From the NCBI GenBank assembly GCA_963726315.1, contig CAVSBZ010000005.1, forward strand, positions 1,798,001 through 1,862,000: a stretch of DNA of 64,000 bases. Reading direction: 5' to 3'. Positions 1-9,646 of the stretch are shown here, piece after piece (the stretch's first letter is position 1; the number at the start of each line of letters is the position of its first letter). Made by a program: the position numbers and the translations under genes. A model generated the notes under the pieces. The model was not told the DNA's origin, did not search any database, and worked only from the letters and a program-made list of their open reading frames with translations. This DNA comes from FEB-25 sp963726315 (GTDB lineage: Bacteria; Chloroflexota; Anaerolineae; Anaerolineales; UBA4823).

Positions 1-995
1 TGTGGCGTTGGTTTGAAATGTTGCCTGTGCGTGATGCTGATAATATTGTCACGTTGGGTGAAGGGGATACGCCATTACTATCTCTCCATAAGTTGGGTCA
101 AGAACTTGGCTATGCGAATATCTTTCTTAAGGAGGAGGGGATTAACCCAACCGGCTCGTTTAAGGCTCGGGGTCTTTCAGCTGCAGTTTCTAAAGCCAAG
201 GAGCTCGGGATAAACAAGTTAGTAATTCCTACTGCAGGAAATGCAGGAGGTGCATTGGCAGCTTATGCAGCCCGCGCAGAAATTGGTGCATTGATCTATA
301 TGCCAAAGAGTACACCAATATCGAACATCTTTGAAAGCAAGATCATGAGCGCAGATGTTGAGCTGGTCGATGGCTTGATCAATCTAGCAGGAACATTTGC
401 AGAACAAAAGTCATTGACGGAAGCATGGTTCAATATGTCAACATTTAAAGAACCATACCGCGTGGAAGGTAAGAAAATCATGGGATATGAAATTGCTGAG
501 GATTTCAATTGGAAATTACCTGATGTCATTATCTATCCAACTGGTGGTGGGACAGGGCTCGTCGGAATGTGGAAAGCGTTTTTAGAAATGAAGTCTTTAG
601 GATGGCTCGAGTCAGATAAGTTGCCCAGGATGATTACAGTACAGGCAGAAGATTGTGCCTCGGTAGTAAAAGCAATCGCCAACGGTGCAGATGCCTGCGA
701 AATTTGGGTAGATGCTCACACTATCGCAGTGGGTTTATGTGTTCCTAAAAGTTTTGCCGATCAGTTAATATTAAGAGATATTCGCGAAAGTAATGGTACC
801 GCGGTGAGTGTTTCGGATCAGGAAATCACTTATTGGCAGAACCGGTTGGCTAATTACGAAGGCGTCTTTTCATGCCCTGAGGGGGCAGCAACCGTGGCAG
901 GCTTGGTAAAACTGATCGGTCAAAAGTCGATCGACCCGGAAGAGAGCATCGTTTTATTCAATACAGGGAGTGGCATAAAATACATTACCCCGTAA
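1..995 (+). CDS. thrC: Threonine synthase, 5' end cut by window edge
   Basis: PLP-dependent lyase-type enzyme that would convert O-phosphohomoserine to threonine in the cytoplasm. The frame is open from base 3 through a Trp-Arg-Trp-Phe-Glu stretch before the first Met at 18, as in family members that start further upstream with a zinc ribbon. The N terminus is therefore outside the window. Visible motifs, counted from that Met: the PLP lysine in NPTGSFKARG (K49), a SAGN-like segment (TAGNAGG), a glycine-rich phosphate loop (TGGGTGLVG) and a C-terminal NTGSGIKY. The fold-type II assignment is secure. Threonine synthase is the best family fit, but a related beta-family PLP enzyme is not excluded. 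Confidence 0.8.
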   Translation, partial: WRWFEMLPVRDADNIVTLGEGDTPLLSLHKLGQELGYANIFLKEEGINPTGSFKARGLSAAVSKAKELGINKLVIPTAGNAGGALAAYAARAEIGALIYMPKSTPISNIFESKIMSADVELVDGLINLAGTFAEQKSLTEAWFNMSTFKEPYRVEGKKIMGYEIAEDFNWKLPDVIIYPTGGGTGLVGMWKAFLEMKSLGWLESDKLPRMITVQAEDCASVVKAIANGADACEIWVDAHTIAVGLCVPKSFADQLILRDIRESNGTAVSVSDQEITYWQNRLANYEGVFSCPEGAATVAGLVKLIGQKSIDPEESIVLFNTGSGIKYITP

Positions 996-1168
996 GATCC
1001 CATTTGATAGAAGCGACCAAAATATAATTAGTCGATAATTAGCAGACAAAAATCACATTGACGCCATGCTTTACTTCGAATAAACTTTTTATGTTATATT
1101 AACATGGTGTTTTATCGCCCATTATTAAATACCATCTATCGAAATATCATTAGGAGAGAAATAAATTT

Positions 1169-2401
1169 ATGAATATCAGCAGACTTGCCAGAGCAATTGC
1201 TGAATCACCAACATTTGCCCTAAACGAAGAAGCTCGAATTCTTCGGGAGCGCGGCGAGCCGGTAATAAATATGAGCATCGGTGAACCCAAGAATAAAACC
1301 CCCATCACCGCTGTGCTCAGCTCTGCTACAAAATTGAGCGGAGGGGACATTAAATATACTCCGCCTGACGGCACACCATCACTCAAAAAAGCTATCATTC
1401 GATATACCGAAGAAAACTATAACCGGATTGTCGCTCCTGAGAATGTGATCATATCAGCAGGTGCAAAACAGTCGCTTTTTAACATCCTTTACAGCATTAT
1501 CAATCCTCAAGACGAAGTGATCATCCTGGCTCCCCACTGGGTTAGTTATCCTGAAATGGTTAAGATGGTCTATGGTATCCCGGTCATCGTCACTCCTGAA
1601 GATGGTACATTCCATCCGCGTATGGAAGATATTGAACGAGCAGTCAGCTCATATACCAAGGCGATCATTGTGAATAGCCCGAATAACCCGTCGGGAGAGG
1701 TCTTCTCAGCTGATTTTATTGCACAGATAGTGGAATTCTGCGAGCGAAAAAAGATTTTCCTTATTATGGATGATATTTATCATAAGCTAGTTTTCGATGG
1801 TGTGACCTGGGAGCCGGCGTACAAATATACCAATTTGGATGTAGAAAATACCATGGTCATTGTTGTCAACGGAGTAGCCAAGCTTTACGGTATGACCGGT
1901 TTTCGGATCGGTTGGGTGGTGACTAACAGAAAATTAGTCGAAGTAATGACTAATGTACAAGGGCAAATGACCTCCTGTACCTCAGCCCTGTTACAGGCTG
2001 CTGCTGAAGGCGCATTAAATGGAATGCAGAGCGTTGTTGAAAACCTTCGCCTTACTTTTCAAAATAATAAACAGGTAGTTGTGCAGGAGCTAAAATCGTT
2101 TAAAGGGGTAAAGTTAAATCCACCCAAAGGGACTTTTTATGCCCTTCCAGATTTTAGAGCCTACTTACCCTCCAGTTTGGCGAAAGATTCAGTTGATCTG
2201 TCAAAAGTGATTTTAAAAAAAGCACTCGTAGTGACTGTCCCAGGCAAAGAGTTTGGCATGGAAGGCCATCTCAGGTTAAGCTATGCAGGGTCTGTTAAGG
2301 AGATAAAAGAAGGAATTGAGCGGATCAAATGGGTATTAGATCCCACTTCCCCCAACGAAATTTACATTGGCGACCGCAAATTAGTTAGGGATTGGTTATG
2401 A
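1169..2401 (+). CDS. Class I/II aminotransferase (aspartate aminotransferase-like)
   Basis: A 410-residue PLP aminotransferase of subgroup I, probably transferring the amino group of aspartate or a similar amino acid to 2-oxoglutarate. It shows the substrate-binding NSPNNPSG motif, the PLP lysine at residue 238 in GVAKLYGMTGFRIGW and the downstream arginine of that same segment. The start ATG has an AGGAGAG ribosome site about ten bases upstream. Its stop overlaps the start of the PEP carboxykinase gene (ATGA), so the two are probably co-transcribed. Oxaloacetate links both reactions, which fits an aspartate-oxaloacetate-PEP route. Exact substrate cannot be read from sequence. Confidence 0.88.
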   Translation: MNISRLARAIAESPTFALNEEARILRERGEPVINMSIGEPKNKTPITAVLSSATKLSGGDIKYTPPDGTPSLKKAIIRYTEENYNRIVAPENVIISAGAKQSLFNILYSIINPQDEVIILAPHWVSYPEMVKMVYGIPVIVTPEDGTFHPRMEDIERAVSSYTKAIIVNSPNNPSGEVFSADFIAQIVEFCERKKIFLIMDDIYHKLVFDGVTWEPAYKYTNLDVENTMVIVVNGVAKLYGMTGFRIGWVVTNRKLVEVMTNVQGQMTSCTSALLQAAAEGALNGMQSVVENLRLTFQNNKQVVVQELKSFKGVKLNPPKGTFYALPDFRAYLPSSLAKDSVDLSKVILKKALVVTVPGKEFGMEGHLRLSYAGSVKEIKEGIERIKWVLDPTSPNEIYIGDRKLVRDWL

Positions 2402-4038
2402 ATAATATTTTAAATATCAAAACTCCTGCTGAAGGTCAAGCAGATGCAACCAAAAGTGATTTCGGCTTGGAAAACATCGGGTTGACTAATTTGCGGAAGG
2501 TGTATTGGAATCTCACCACTGAAGCCCTTTATGAGGAAATTATTTTTAGAGGCGAGGCACAGATTTCCCAGCTTGGACCAGTTATTGTAAATACCGGTAA
2601 ACACACTGCGCGTGCAGCCAACGATAAGTTTATTGTTCGAGAATCTACAACGGAAAAGATTGTTTGGTGGGGAGAATATAATCGTCCATACGCCACCTCA
2701 AAATTTGATGAGCTCTACAGCCGCGTCCAGGGATTCCTGCAAGGACGGGACTTATTCGTCCAGGATTGTTTTGGTGGAGCCGACTCTGCTTATAGGTTAC
2801 CTGTACGTGTGATCACTGAATACGCCTGGCATTCCTTATTTGCTCGAAACATGTTCATTAAGCCGAAGACGAACGAGGAATATCGCCGGCATGTGCCAGA
2901 GTTCACCGTCCTTTGCGTACCATCTTTCAAAGCTTTTCCTCAAATCGATGGAACTCCAACAAATACGTTTATTGTGATCAATTTCGATCAACGGATATGT
3001 ATCATCGGGAATACAGGTTATGGCGGTGAAATCAAAAAATCTGTCTTCACATTGCTAAATTATCTCCTGCCCATCCAAGGGATCATGACCATGCACTGCT
3101 CTGCCAATACCGGGAAAAACGGTGATACTGCCCTGTTTTTCGGCCTCTCCGGAACCGGTAAAACCACACTGTCTGCTGATCCAAAGCGTGGCTTGATTGG
3201 TGATGACGAACATGGATGGAGTGATGAAGGAATCTTTAACTTTGAAGATGGTTGTTATGCCAAAGTAATCGGTCTTTCATCAAGCGCTGAGCCAGAAATT
3301 TATGCTTGTACCAGGCACTTTGGTACTATCCTCGAAAATGTGGTCTACGATCCTGTGACAAGGATAATCGATTTAGATGACGATACCCTAACAGAAAATA
3401 CGCGTGCTTCCTACCCTCTCGATTACATCGCTAATGCCATTCCAGAAAAGATGGGTGGTCATCCAAGAAACATCATCTTTCTAACCTGTGATGCCTCCGG
3501 TGTAATGCCTCCAATTGCCAGATTAACCCCAGATCAAGCCTTATACCACTTTATTTCGGGATATACAGCCAAAGTCGGCGGAACAGAGATTGGATTGGGT
3601 GAAGAACCGGAAATAACCTTCAGTGCCTGTTTCGGTGCCCCATTTATGGTTCTCCCCCCGGCATTCTATTCCGACCTACTAAAGAGGAAAATTTTACGTT
3701 ATGGTGTCAATTGCTGGCTGGTCAATACCGGCTGGGTAGGTGGACCGTACGGTGTTGGAAAACGGATCAGCATCCGATATACGCGTGACCTGCTGAACTC
3801 TGCTCTAAACGGTGAACTAAATGACGTTGAGTATTATACGGATCCAGTCTTTGGATTCCAGGTACCAAAACACTGTCCGGGAATTCCTGATTCAGTGCTT
3901 TATCCATCTTCAGCCTGGCCCAGTGAGAATGCATATAAGAAAAGGTATATTAGTCTAGCAGCTCGATTTATTGATAATTTCAAGAAATTCGCCGATGATT
4001 GTCCGCCCGAGTTGGTCAACGCGGGGCCAAAGATATAA
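2398..4038 (+). CDS. pckA: Phosphoenolpyruvate carboxykinase (ATP)
   Basis: Converts oxaloacetate and ATP to PEP, ADP and CO2, the first committed step of gluconeogenesis. About 546 residues, close to the usual 530-540 of the ATP-dependent family. The kinase P-loop GLSGTGKTT lies at about residues 249-257 and is followed by the metal-binding segment IGDDEHGWS. The ATG at 2398 overlaps the aminotransferase stop by four bases. A TTG six bases upstream is in frame but less likely. The gene ends just before a strong hairpin shared with the convergent hflX. Confidence 0.95.
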   Translation: MNNILNIKTPAEGQADATKSDFGLENIGLTNLRKVYWNLTTEALYEEIIFRGEAQISQLGPVIVNTGKHTARAANDKFIVRESTTEKIVWWGEYNRPYATSKFDELYSRVQGFLQGRDLFVQDCFGGADSAYRLPVRVITEYAWHSLFARNMFIKPKTNEEYRRHVPEFTVLCVPSFKAFPQIDGTPTNTFIVINFDQRICIIGNTGYGGEIKKSVFTLLNYLLPIQGIMTMHCSANTGKNGDTALFFGLSGTGKTTLSADPKRGLIGDDEHGWSDEGIFNFEDGCYAKVIGLSSSAEPEIYACTRHFGTILENVVYDPVTRIIDLDDDTLTENTRASYPLDYIANAIPEKMGGHPRNIIFLTCDASGVMPPIARLTPDQALYHFISGYTAKVGGTEIGLGEEPEITFSACFGAPFMVLPPAFYSDLLKRKILRYGVNCWLVNTGWVGGPYGVGKRISIRYTRDLLNSALNGELNDVEYYTDPVFGFQVPKHCPGIPDSVLYPSSAWPSENAYKKRYISLAARFIDNFKKFADDCPPELVNAGPKI

Positions 4039-4061
4039 TCAACCGATCTTTAGAAACAAAT

Positions 4062-4097
4062 AACCCTCACCTGCCTACTAACTGGCAGGTGAGGGTT
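4062..4097. terminator. Bidirectional hairpin terminator between pckA and hflX
   Basis: A perfect 14-bp inverted repeat (arms 4062-4075 and 4084-4097) with an 8-base loop. It is followed on the minus strand by a T-rich stretch and on the plus strand by a short TTT. The hflX stop codon sits in the loop, so one arm is coding sequence. Confidence 0.8.
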
Positions 4098-5427
4098 TCG
4101 ATTGCGGGACTTCCTTTATATACTGATGGAAATATGAAAGCAGCCTTCCTGGCAGGCGTCCCTGGATCTCAACGCCACCTGAAACCTGCTCCAATCGTTC
4201 CACTTGTCCTTGTTCCTGGAACAGGCTGATCAAACCGCCTTGTTGGTAAGGCAGAAAGATTTGGATAGGGATATAATCTTCATACAGGTAAGTATGAGCT
4301 TTTAAAAGTAAGTCGGGGATTCCCTCTCCAGTCAATGCCGATATGGCTACCGCACTCGGAAAATTAGAAAGTACTTCCCTGGCATGGTCCGGATCGGTAA
4401 GTCCGTCGATTTTATTCAAAGCAGTCAGGATCGGTATATGATCCGCTTCGATATCGGTGAGGGTTTGATACACCGCCCTTGCTTGTTCTTTTGCTTGCGG
4501 ATGAGTGATAGCAATGACATGGATTAGTAAGTCAGCTTCAGCGATCTCTTCCAATGTAGCTCTAAACGCTGCTACCAGGGTTGTAGGGAGTTTTTGGATA
4601 AATCCGACTGTATCTGTAAACAAGGCAATATGACCATCAGACATATTTACCCTGCGGGTCGTTGGATCTAGTGTAGCAAACAGTTTATCTGCTACATAGA
4701 CATCCGACTTGGAGAGGCTGTTTAGTAGGGTAGATTTTCCTGCATTGGTATACCCAACCAGGGCAACCACTGGTGTCAGGCTCTTTTTTCTCCGGCTTCG
4801 GTATTGCTGCCGGTGAATACGTACTTTCTCCAACTGTTCTTTTAGATGCTTGATCCGTGAACGAATTTCGCGCCGGTCTACTTCAAGCTGGGTTTCACCG
4901 GGACCCCTCAGTCCTACCCCACCCACTTTTCCCGACCGACCACCCCCACCTCCTGCCTGCCTAGCCAGGTGAGTCCAGGCACGCGTCAGTCGAGGTAGTC
5001 GGTATTCATATTGGGCTAATTCTACCTGAAGAGCACCTTCATTCGTGTTAGCGTGCTGCGCGAAGATATCTAATATAAGCGCGGTACGGTCGATGATACG
5101 GATACGGTCATTAAATTCCAACTCCAGTTCTCTGAGGTGTCGAGGGGAGAGCTCGTTATCAAATAGAATAACATCTGCCTTTACTTCTTCAGCTAGAGTG
5201 CGGACTTCATCAACTTTGCCGGAACCGATATAGGTCTTGACATTCGGTTTATCCATGTGTTGAGTTGATTGTCCCACCACCTGTAGACCAGCAGTTTCGC
5301 CCAATAGTGCCAATTCAGTCAGCGAATCCTCCAAGCTCAACAGGTGCTCTTCCCCTCTGATCTCAACACCAACAAGGAATGCCTTTTCACGCGGGAGTAA
5401 TGTTGATTCTGCTATTTTTTTTGCCAT
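4078..5427 (-). CDS. hflX: GTPase HflX, ribosome-associated
   Basis: Translational GTPase that binds the large ribosomal subunit and rescues or splits stalled ribosomes in stress. The 449-residue protein has the N-terminal HflX domain, the family signature GPGETQLEVDRR (about 175-186), a short coiled coil, the G1 loop GYTNAGKST (225-233) and G3 DTVGF. The start ATG is preceded by an AAGGAAG ribosome site. It is convergent with pckA and shares its terminator. Assignment is firm from the signature motifs. There is nothing unusual besides the stop codon lying within the terminator loop. Confidence 0.95.
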   Translation of the reverse strand: MAKKIAESTLLPREKAFLVGVEIRGEEHLLSLEDSLTELALLGETAGLQVVGQSTQHMDKPNVKTYIGSGKVDEVRTLAEEVKADVILFDNELSPRHLRELELEFNDRIRIIDRTALILDIFAQHANTNEGALQVELAQYEYRLPRLTRAWTHLARQAGGGGGRSGKVGGVGLRGPGETQLEVDRREIRSRIKHLKEQLEKVRIHRQQYRSRRKKSLTPVVALVGYTNAGKSTLLNSLSKSDVYVADKLFATLDPTTRRVNMSDGHIALFTDTVGFIQKLPTTLVAAFRATLEEIAEADLLIHVIAITHPQAKEQARAVYQTLTDIEADHIPILTALNKIDGLTDPDHAREVLSNFPSAVAISALTGEGIPDLLLKAHTYLYEDYIPIQIFLPYQQGGLISLFQEQGQVERLEQVSGGVEIQGRLPGRLLSYFHQYIKEVPQSKPSPAS

Positions 5428-5507
5428 TTAATGTAATTAATTCTTCCTTTGATAATTATTCTAGTAATATTATCGAAAATCTCTGAAGTTGGAAGTTAAT
5501 TTCCGTG

Positions 5508-6416
5508 TTATTTGACTGGTGTGGGCGGTTGCGAATACTTTTCCAGCCATTTTAATATCGTATCACCAACAGTTTTGAGGCTTTCAGCTGACACCTTATC
5601 CAGAGTATCATTAGAAGTATGCCAATAGGGGTAATCGAAATCGATCACATCCACAGCATTAATGCCGGCTTGTATAAACGGAATATGATCATCAATCAGA
5701 TCATACTTGTAAGACGGTATAAATTGCTTATAACCTAATCCATTGGCTACATTCCAAATTTCGGCGTTTAGTTCGCGGTCAGAATTGCCTTCCTTATAAA
5801 TTTTCAAATCCTTATCACCGACCATATCCAATATCACAACACTGTCCGGTTTTTCCTTCAGCTGCGAGACAAAGTAGGAGGAGCCAATCGACCAGCCAGT
5901 CCCGGCAACTGTACCGTTATCTTCATCATCGAAAAAAACTAACCAAATTTGCTTATTGTCTTTGACTGATAAAACCCTCGCAAGCTCCATTAATATAGCG
6001 GTGCTTGAAGCTCCATCATTTGCACCCGGCACAGGCGATTTACGGTTTACAGGATTTTTATCCTGGTCGGCAAAAAGCCGTGAATCATAATGACTTCCCA
6101 GGATGATCCAAGGTGTTCCATCGCCTCTCTTTGCAATAATATTTTTTATCACCTGGCCGGAAATTACCGCTTCTTGAGTCTCAACCTGCCATCCCTGAGC
6201 TTTTAATTCATCAATCATCCAGCTGACAACCTGGTCGTGTGCCTCGCTTCCCATGGTACGCGGACCTAGATCCAACTGATATTTCACATTTGTCAGAGCG
6301 CGCTCGCCATCAAAAACTTGGGTTTTGTCGCCGAGCGACATAGCAAGGAATGTTATTGCAAGAATAACCATACCGATAAGTATTAACAGTAATAATATTT
6401 TTATACCAATTTTCAT
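5508..6416 (-). CDS. Membrane-anchored M28 family peptidase, glutaminyl cyclase-like
   Basis: Zinc aminopeptidase fold, closest in pattern to glutaminyl-peptide cyclotransferase-like M28 proteins. An N-terminal hydrophobic segment (residues about 5-27) should anchor it with the catalytic domain outside the cell. Candidate metal ligands are His in GSHYDSR, Asp in GANDGASS, the acidic FFDDED, Asp in LDMVGD and His in YWHTSND, so the two-zinc site looks complete. I start at the ATG at 6416 rather than five codons upstream, because this Met begins the membrane segment. It lies just downstream of trmFO on the same strand, with a 28-base gap. Whether it cyclises glutamine or cleaves peptides is not decidable here. 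Confidence 0.82.
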   Translation of the reverse strand: MKIGIKILLLLILIGMVILAITFLAMSLGDKTQVFDGERALTNVKYQLDLGPRTMGSEAHDQVVSWMIDELKAQGWQVETQEAVISGQVIKNIIAKRGDGTPWIILGSHYDSRLFADQDKNPVNRKSPVPGANDGASSTAILMELARVLSVKDNKQIWLVFFDDEDNGTVAGTGWSIGSSYFVSQLKEKPDSVVILDMVGDKDLKIYKEGNSDRELNAEIWNVANGLGYKQFIPSYKYDLIDDHIPFIQAGINAVDVIDFDYPYWHTSNDTLDKVSAESLKTVGDTILKWLEKYSQPPTPVK

Positions 6417-6444
6417 GTTGTCTATGCGCAATTCTCGATATTAT

Positions 6445-7812
6445 TTATGTCTTATTGCTCTCTAAAATATTTCGCAGAGATAATCTCGATCTTTCGGCAA
6501 ATGCGACTGCGCGTTCTCTTTTTCCTTTTAGTTTCACTTCCAATTCTGGTAATATGCCAAAATTTCCTTTCATCGGCTGAAAATCTCTGGCCGCGGCGTG
6601 AGTGATATAGTATACCAAAGCCCCTGATATTGTGGTTTGTGGCAAAACGATCATCGGTTTTCCCACGAGAAAGTTTGCTGCATTCCAACCAGCTAGATAA
6701 CCGGTGGCAATATTACCAACATAACCCTCAACCCCTGTAATCTGACCAGCAAAGAAAAGACTTTCCCTGTGTTTATATTGCAAGGTTGGTTGCAGTAATG
6801 CTGGAGAGAAAATATAGGTGTTACGGTGCATCTGCCCATAACGCACAAATTCTGCCTGCCCCAATCCAGGTATTAATCGGAATGCTCTTTCTTGCTCAGA
6901 ATATTTGAGGTTGGTCTGAAACCCGACGAGATTATAAAGACTCTTTGCCAGGTTATCTTGCCGCAGTTGGACTACCGCGTAAGCACGCTTTCCGGTCCTG
7001 GTATCAATCAATCCGACCGGTCGCATCGGTCCAAACGATAAGGCATCCTTTCCCCGCCTGGCAATTATTTCTATCGGTAGGCAGCCTTCGAAATACTTCT
7101 CCGCCCCCGCAGTTACTCCCGTCGTTACCTTGCGTTCAAAATCAAGAAGACTAATCTTCTCGGCTCGAATCAATTCATCCACAAAGTTGTAATATTCATC
7201 CATGTTCATGGGGCAATTAATATAATCACCCTGACCCAATTCAGTGCTTTTACTATAACGCGATGCCTGGTAGGCAATATCCATATCAATTGAATTTCTA
7301 CTGACGATGGGTGCCAGAGCATCGAAAAAATATATCTGGTCATATCCGGTCAGTTTTTGAATTGCTTCTGTCAATTTTTTTGATGTCAATGGTCCTGAAG
7401 CAATGATGGTGGCTTCTGTAGGGATTTTTGTAATCTCTCGTCTAACAAGCTCAATATTCGGATGAGCTTCAATCCTTGCGGTGACTTTTTGGGCAAATAG
7501 CTCGCGATCTACGGCTAACGCTCCACCTGCAGGGACGGCAGTCTCATCAGCACATTGAATTAATAACGAGCCGAGAGATCTCAGTTCCTCTTTTAGTACT
7601 CCGGCAGCTCTATCGGGTAGATTGGAACCAAGGGAGTTGGAACAAACTAACTCCGCCAGGCAGTCACTCTGATGTGCGCCTGTCTTTGCCACAGGTCGCA
7701 TTTCATACAATCGCACTTTAATGCCGCGTATTGCTGCCTGCCAGGCTGCTTCTGATCCTGCCAACCCTCCTCCAACAATAATCAATTCTGCCTTACTCTT
7801 ATAAGTTTTCAT
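6445..7812 (-). CDS. trmFO: Methylenetetrahydrofolate-tRNA-(uracil-5-)-methyltransferase TrmFO
   Basis: FAD- and folate-dependent enzyme that makes 5-methyluridine at position 54 of the tRNA T-loop. The 455-residue protein begins with the dinucleotide-binding motif IVGGGLAGSEAAW. It contains the GidA/TrmFO-type segments SNSLGSN and GPMRPVGLID, and FFAGQITGVEGYVG near the C terminus. This length (about 450) separates TrmFO from the longer MnmG. Confidence is high. It is probably co-transcribed with the downstream M28 peptidase. Confidence 0.94.
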   Translation of the reverse strand: MKTYKSKAELIIVGGGLAGSEAAWQAAIRGIKVRLYEMRPVAKTGAHQSDCLAELVCSNSLGSNLPDRAAGVLKEELRSLGSLLIQCADETAVPAGGALAVDRELFAQKVTARIEAHPNIELVRREITKIPTEATIIASGPLTSKKLTEAIQKLTGYDQIYFFDALAPIVSRNSIDMDIAYQASRYSKSTELGQGDYINCPMNMDEYYNFVDELIRAEKISLLDFERKVTTGVTAGAEKYFEGCLPIEIIARRGKDALSFGPMRPVGLIDTRTGKRAYAVVQLRQDNLAKSLYNLVGFQTNLKYSEQERAFRLIPGLGQAEFVRYGQMHRNTYIFSPALLQPTLQYKHRESLFFAGQITGVEGYVGNIATGYLAGWNAANFLVGKPMIVLPQTTISGALVYYITHAAARDFQPMKGNFGILPELEVKLKGKRERAVAFAERSRLSLRNILESNKT

Positions 7813-7988
7813 TATTCTAATTTTACCAAATCCAGTTTTATAATATCCTTAAGCATGTGTTCCTAATAATGACTATGCGCATAGTTTTATTCCTAATTTT
7901 ATTCTGATTTTACTAATTTAAGCTGATAGGTTCTGACAGGGCATTTTGGCATAATTGAGTGGCAACTCCATTTTGAAAGGATTACCAA

Positions 7989-9143
7989 ATGCGGGAAGTA
8001 GCAATTATTGGAATTGGTCAAACCTCTGTTGACGAACACTGGGAAAAATCACTTAAAGAATTAGCCGGAGAAGCGATCTTTGCTGCTTTATCAGATGCCA
8101 AACGTGATTCTGCTGAAGCACTCTATATCGGCAATATGCTTTCGGGAATCCTTAGTAAACAGGAGAACATTGGTGGGTTGATCTCCGATTGGATCGGTTT
8201 ACCTGGGATGGAAGCCGAAAAGGTCGAAGCTGCTTGCGGTTCAGGAGCAGCTGCATTTCGCGCAGGATTGATGGCGGTTGGCTCCGAGGAAGTGGATAGT
8301 GCCCTGGTGCTCGGAGTGGAAAAGATGACCGAAAGTTTGCCGGTTGAAACAACAGAAGCATTGGCGACTGCTGCCGATGCAGATTATGAATCAGCTCAAG
8401 GTCTATCGTTCGTAGCGATCAATGCATTGGTGATGCAGCTCTATTTACATACATACGGTTGGAAACACTCCGATTTTGCAGCCTTTTCGATCAATGCCCA
8501 TGCCAATGGCTTTCATAATCCATATGCCCGCTTACGAGAAAAGATCACCGAAAAAGACTATGTGAATGCCAGGATGGTGGCTGATCCAATCAATCTGCTG
8601 GATGCTTCACCCACAGGTGATGGTGCTGCTGCAGTATTATTAGTCCCAGCTGAAACAATTTCCGCTCACGACCATCGCATTATAAAAATTATCGGCTCAG
8701 CATCTGCCACAGACTCAATAGCAATTCATAGCCGGAAAGATCCACTTTGGCTCTCCGCAGCTGAAAAATCTGCTGCTAAAGCCTATGATCAGGCAAAGGT
8801 GGGTCCCCAGGAAATCGATTTTTTTGAGTTGCATGATGCATTTTCGATCATGTCGGTGCTTTCTTTGGAAGCATGTGGTTTTGCTGAACGCGGTAAAGGA
8901 CCAATTCTCGGGATTAGGGGAGATATTACCCTGAAGGGGAGAATTCCGATCACCACACGCGGCGGTCTCAAGGCTCGTGGACATCCAGTTGGTGCGACCG
9001 GTGTTTATCAAATTGTGGAAGCTGTTCAACAGCTGCGCGGGGAAGCTTCACTGACACAAATTGAAGGCTCCAGGATCGGGATGACCCAGAACATTGGTGG
9101 GAGTGGCGCAACTATCATCACTCATATACTTACGAACAATTAA
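7989..9143 (+). CDS. Thiolase family protein (acetyl-CoA acetyltransferase-like, SCP-x/archaeal type)
   Basis: Thiolase-fold enzyme of 384 residues that should condense or cleave acyl-CoAs. The nucleophilic cysteine is present in EAACGSGAAAF (about residue 80), and the catalytic histidine segments HDAFS and GHPVGATG are intact. The second cysteine region reads NIGGSG instead of the CxGGG of classical thiolases, as in the SCP-x/archaeal branch. A GAAAGGA ribosome site precedes the ATG. The gene is monocistronic, ending at a strong terminator before the hyp genes. Contrast the two thiolase-like genes at 39.8-42.1 kb, which have lost these residues. Confidence 0.85.
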   Translation: MREVAIIGIGQTSVDEHWEKSLKELAGEAIFAALSDAKRDSAEALYIGNMLSGILSKQENIGGLISDWIGLPGMEAEKVEAACGSGAAAFRAGLMAVGSEEVDSALVLGVEKMTESLPVETTEALATAADADYESAQGLSFVAINALVMQLYLHTYGWKHSDFAAFSINAHANGFHNPYARLREKITEKDYVNARMVADPINLLDASPTGDGAAAVLLVPAETISAHDHRIIKIIGSASATDSIAIHSRKDPLWLSAAEKSAAKAYDQAKVGPQEIDFFELHDAFSIMSVLSLEACGFAERGKGPILGIRGDITLKGRIPITTRGGLKARGHPVGATGVYQIVEAVQQLRGEASLTQIEGSRIGMTQNIGGSGATIITHILTNN

Positions 9144-9165
9144 TCATTGTTATAATTTCGAATAA

Positions 9166-9193
9166 AAAAAAGACCAGCAAGTTGGTCTTTTTT
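9166..9193 (+). terminator. Rho-independent terminator after thiolase
   Basis: Arms of 11 bases (9166-9176 and 9183-9193) with a 6-base loop, ending in six T residues. It separates the thiolase gene from hypA. Confidence 0.9.
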
Positions 9194-9277
9194 AGCTTAA
9201 TTCGAGAATAATGATATGATTAGTGGATGACGAATAGCACTAGAGATGCATTTCCGCCTGTGGTATTCTAAAATGCT

Positions 9278-9622
9278 ATGCATGAACTAGCTGTCACCGA
9301 AAGCATCCTTGAGATTTCGCTACGCCACGCAGAGGAAGCTAATGCAAAACGTATCACCAACCTTTATCTGGTGATCGGGCAGCTTGCCAGTATTGTGGAC
9401 GATTCGGTCCAATTTTACTGGGATATTGTCGCAAAGGAAACAATTGCAGCCGGATCCGTACTGCATTTTCGTCGGCTTCCTGCCACACTGGCATGTTTGG
9501 ATTGCAGCCACCAATTCCAGCCTAGCGGAGACGGGTTTGCTTGTCCAAATTGCGACAGCGACCATGTCAAGGTAATATCCGGTGATGAATTTTTTATGGA
9601 AGCGATTGATGTCGAATCCTAG
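9278..9622 (+). CDS. hypA: Hydrogenase nickel incorporation protein HypA
   Basis: Nickel metallochaperone that works with HypB to load Ni into [NiFe] hydrogenase. The 114-residue protein starts with the invariant MHE (nickel-binding His2) and carries the structural zinc site as two CxxC pairs, CLDC and CPNC. It is the first gene of a six-gene maturation run, hypA-B-F-C-D-E. No good ribosome site precedes the ATG, and the upstream 80 bases after the thiolase terminator hold the probable promoter. Confidence 0.96.
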   Translation: MHELAVTESILEISLRHAEEANAKRITNLYLVIGQLASIVDDSVQFYWDIVAKETIAAGSVLHFRRLPATLACLDCSHQFQPSGDGFACPNCDSDHVKVISGDEFFMEAIDVES

Positions 9623-9646
9623 AATAAAACCTGCTTATTGAATGAG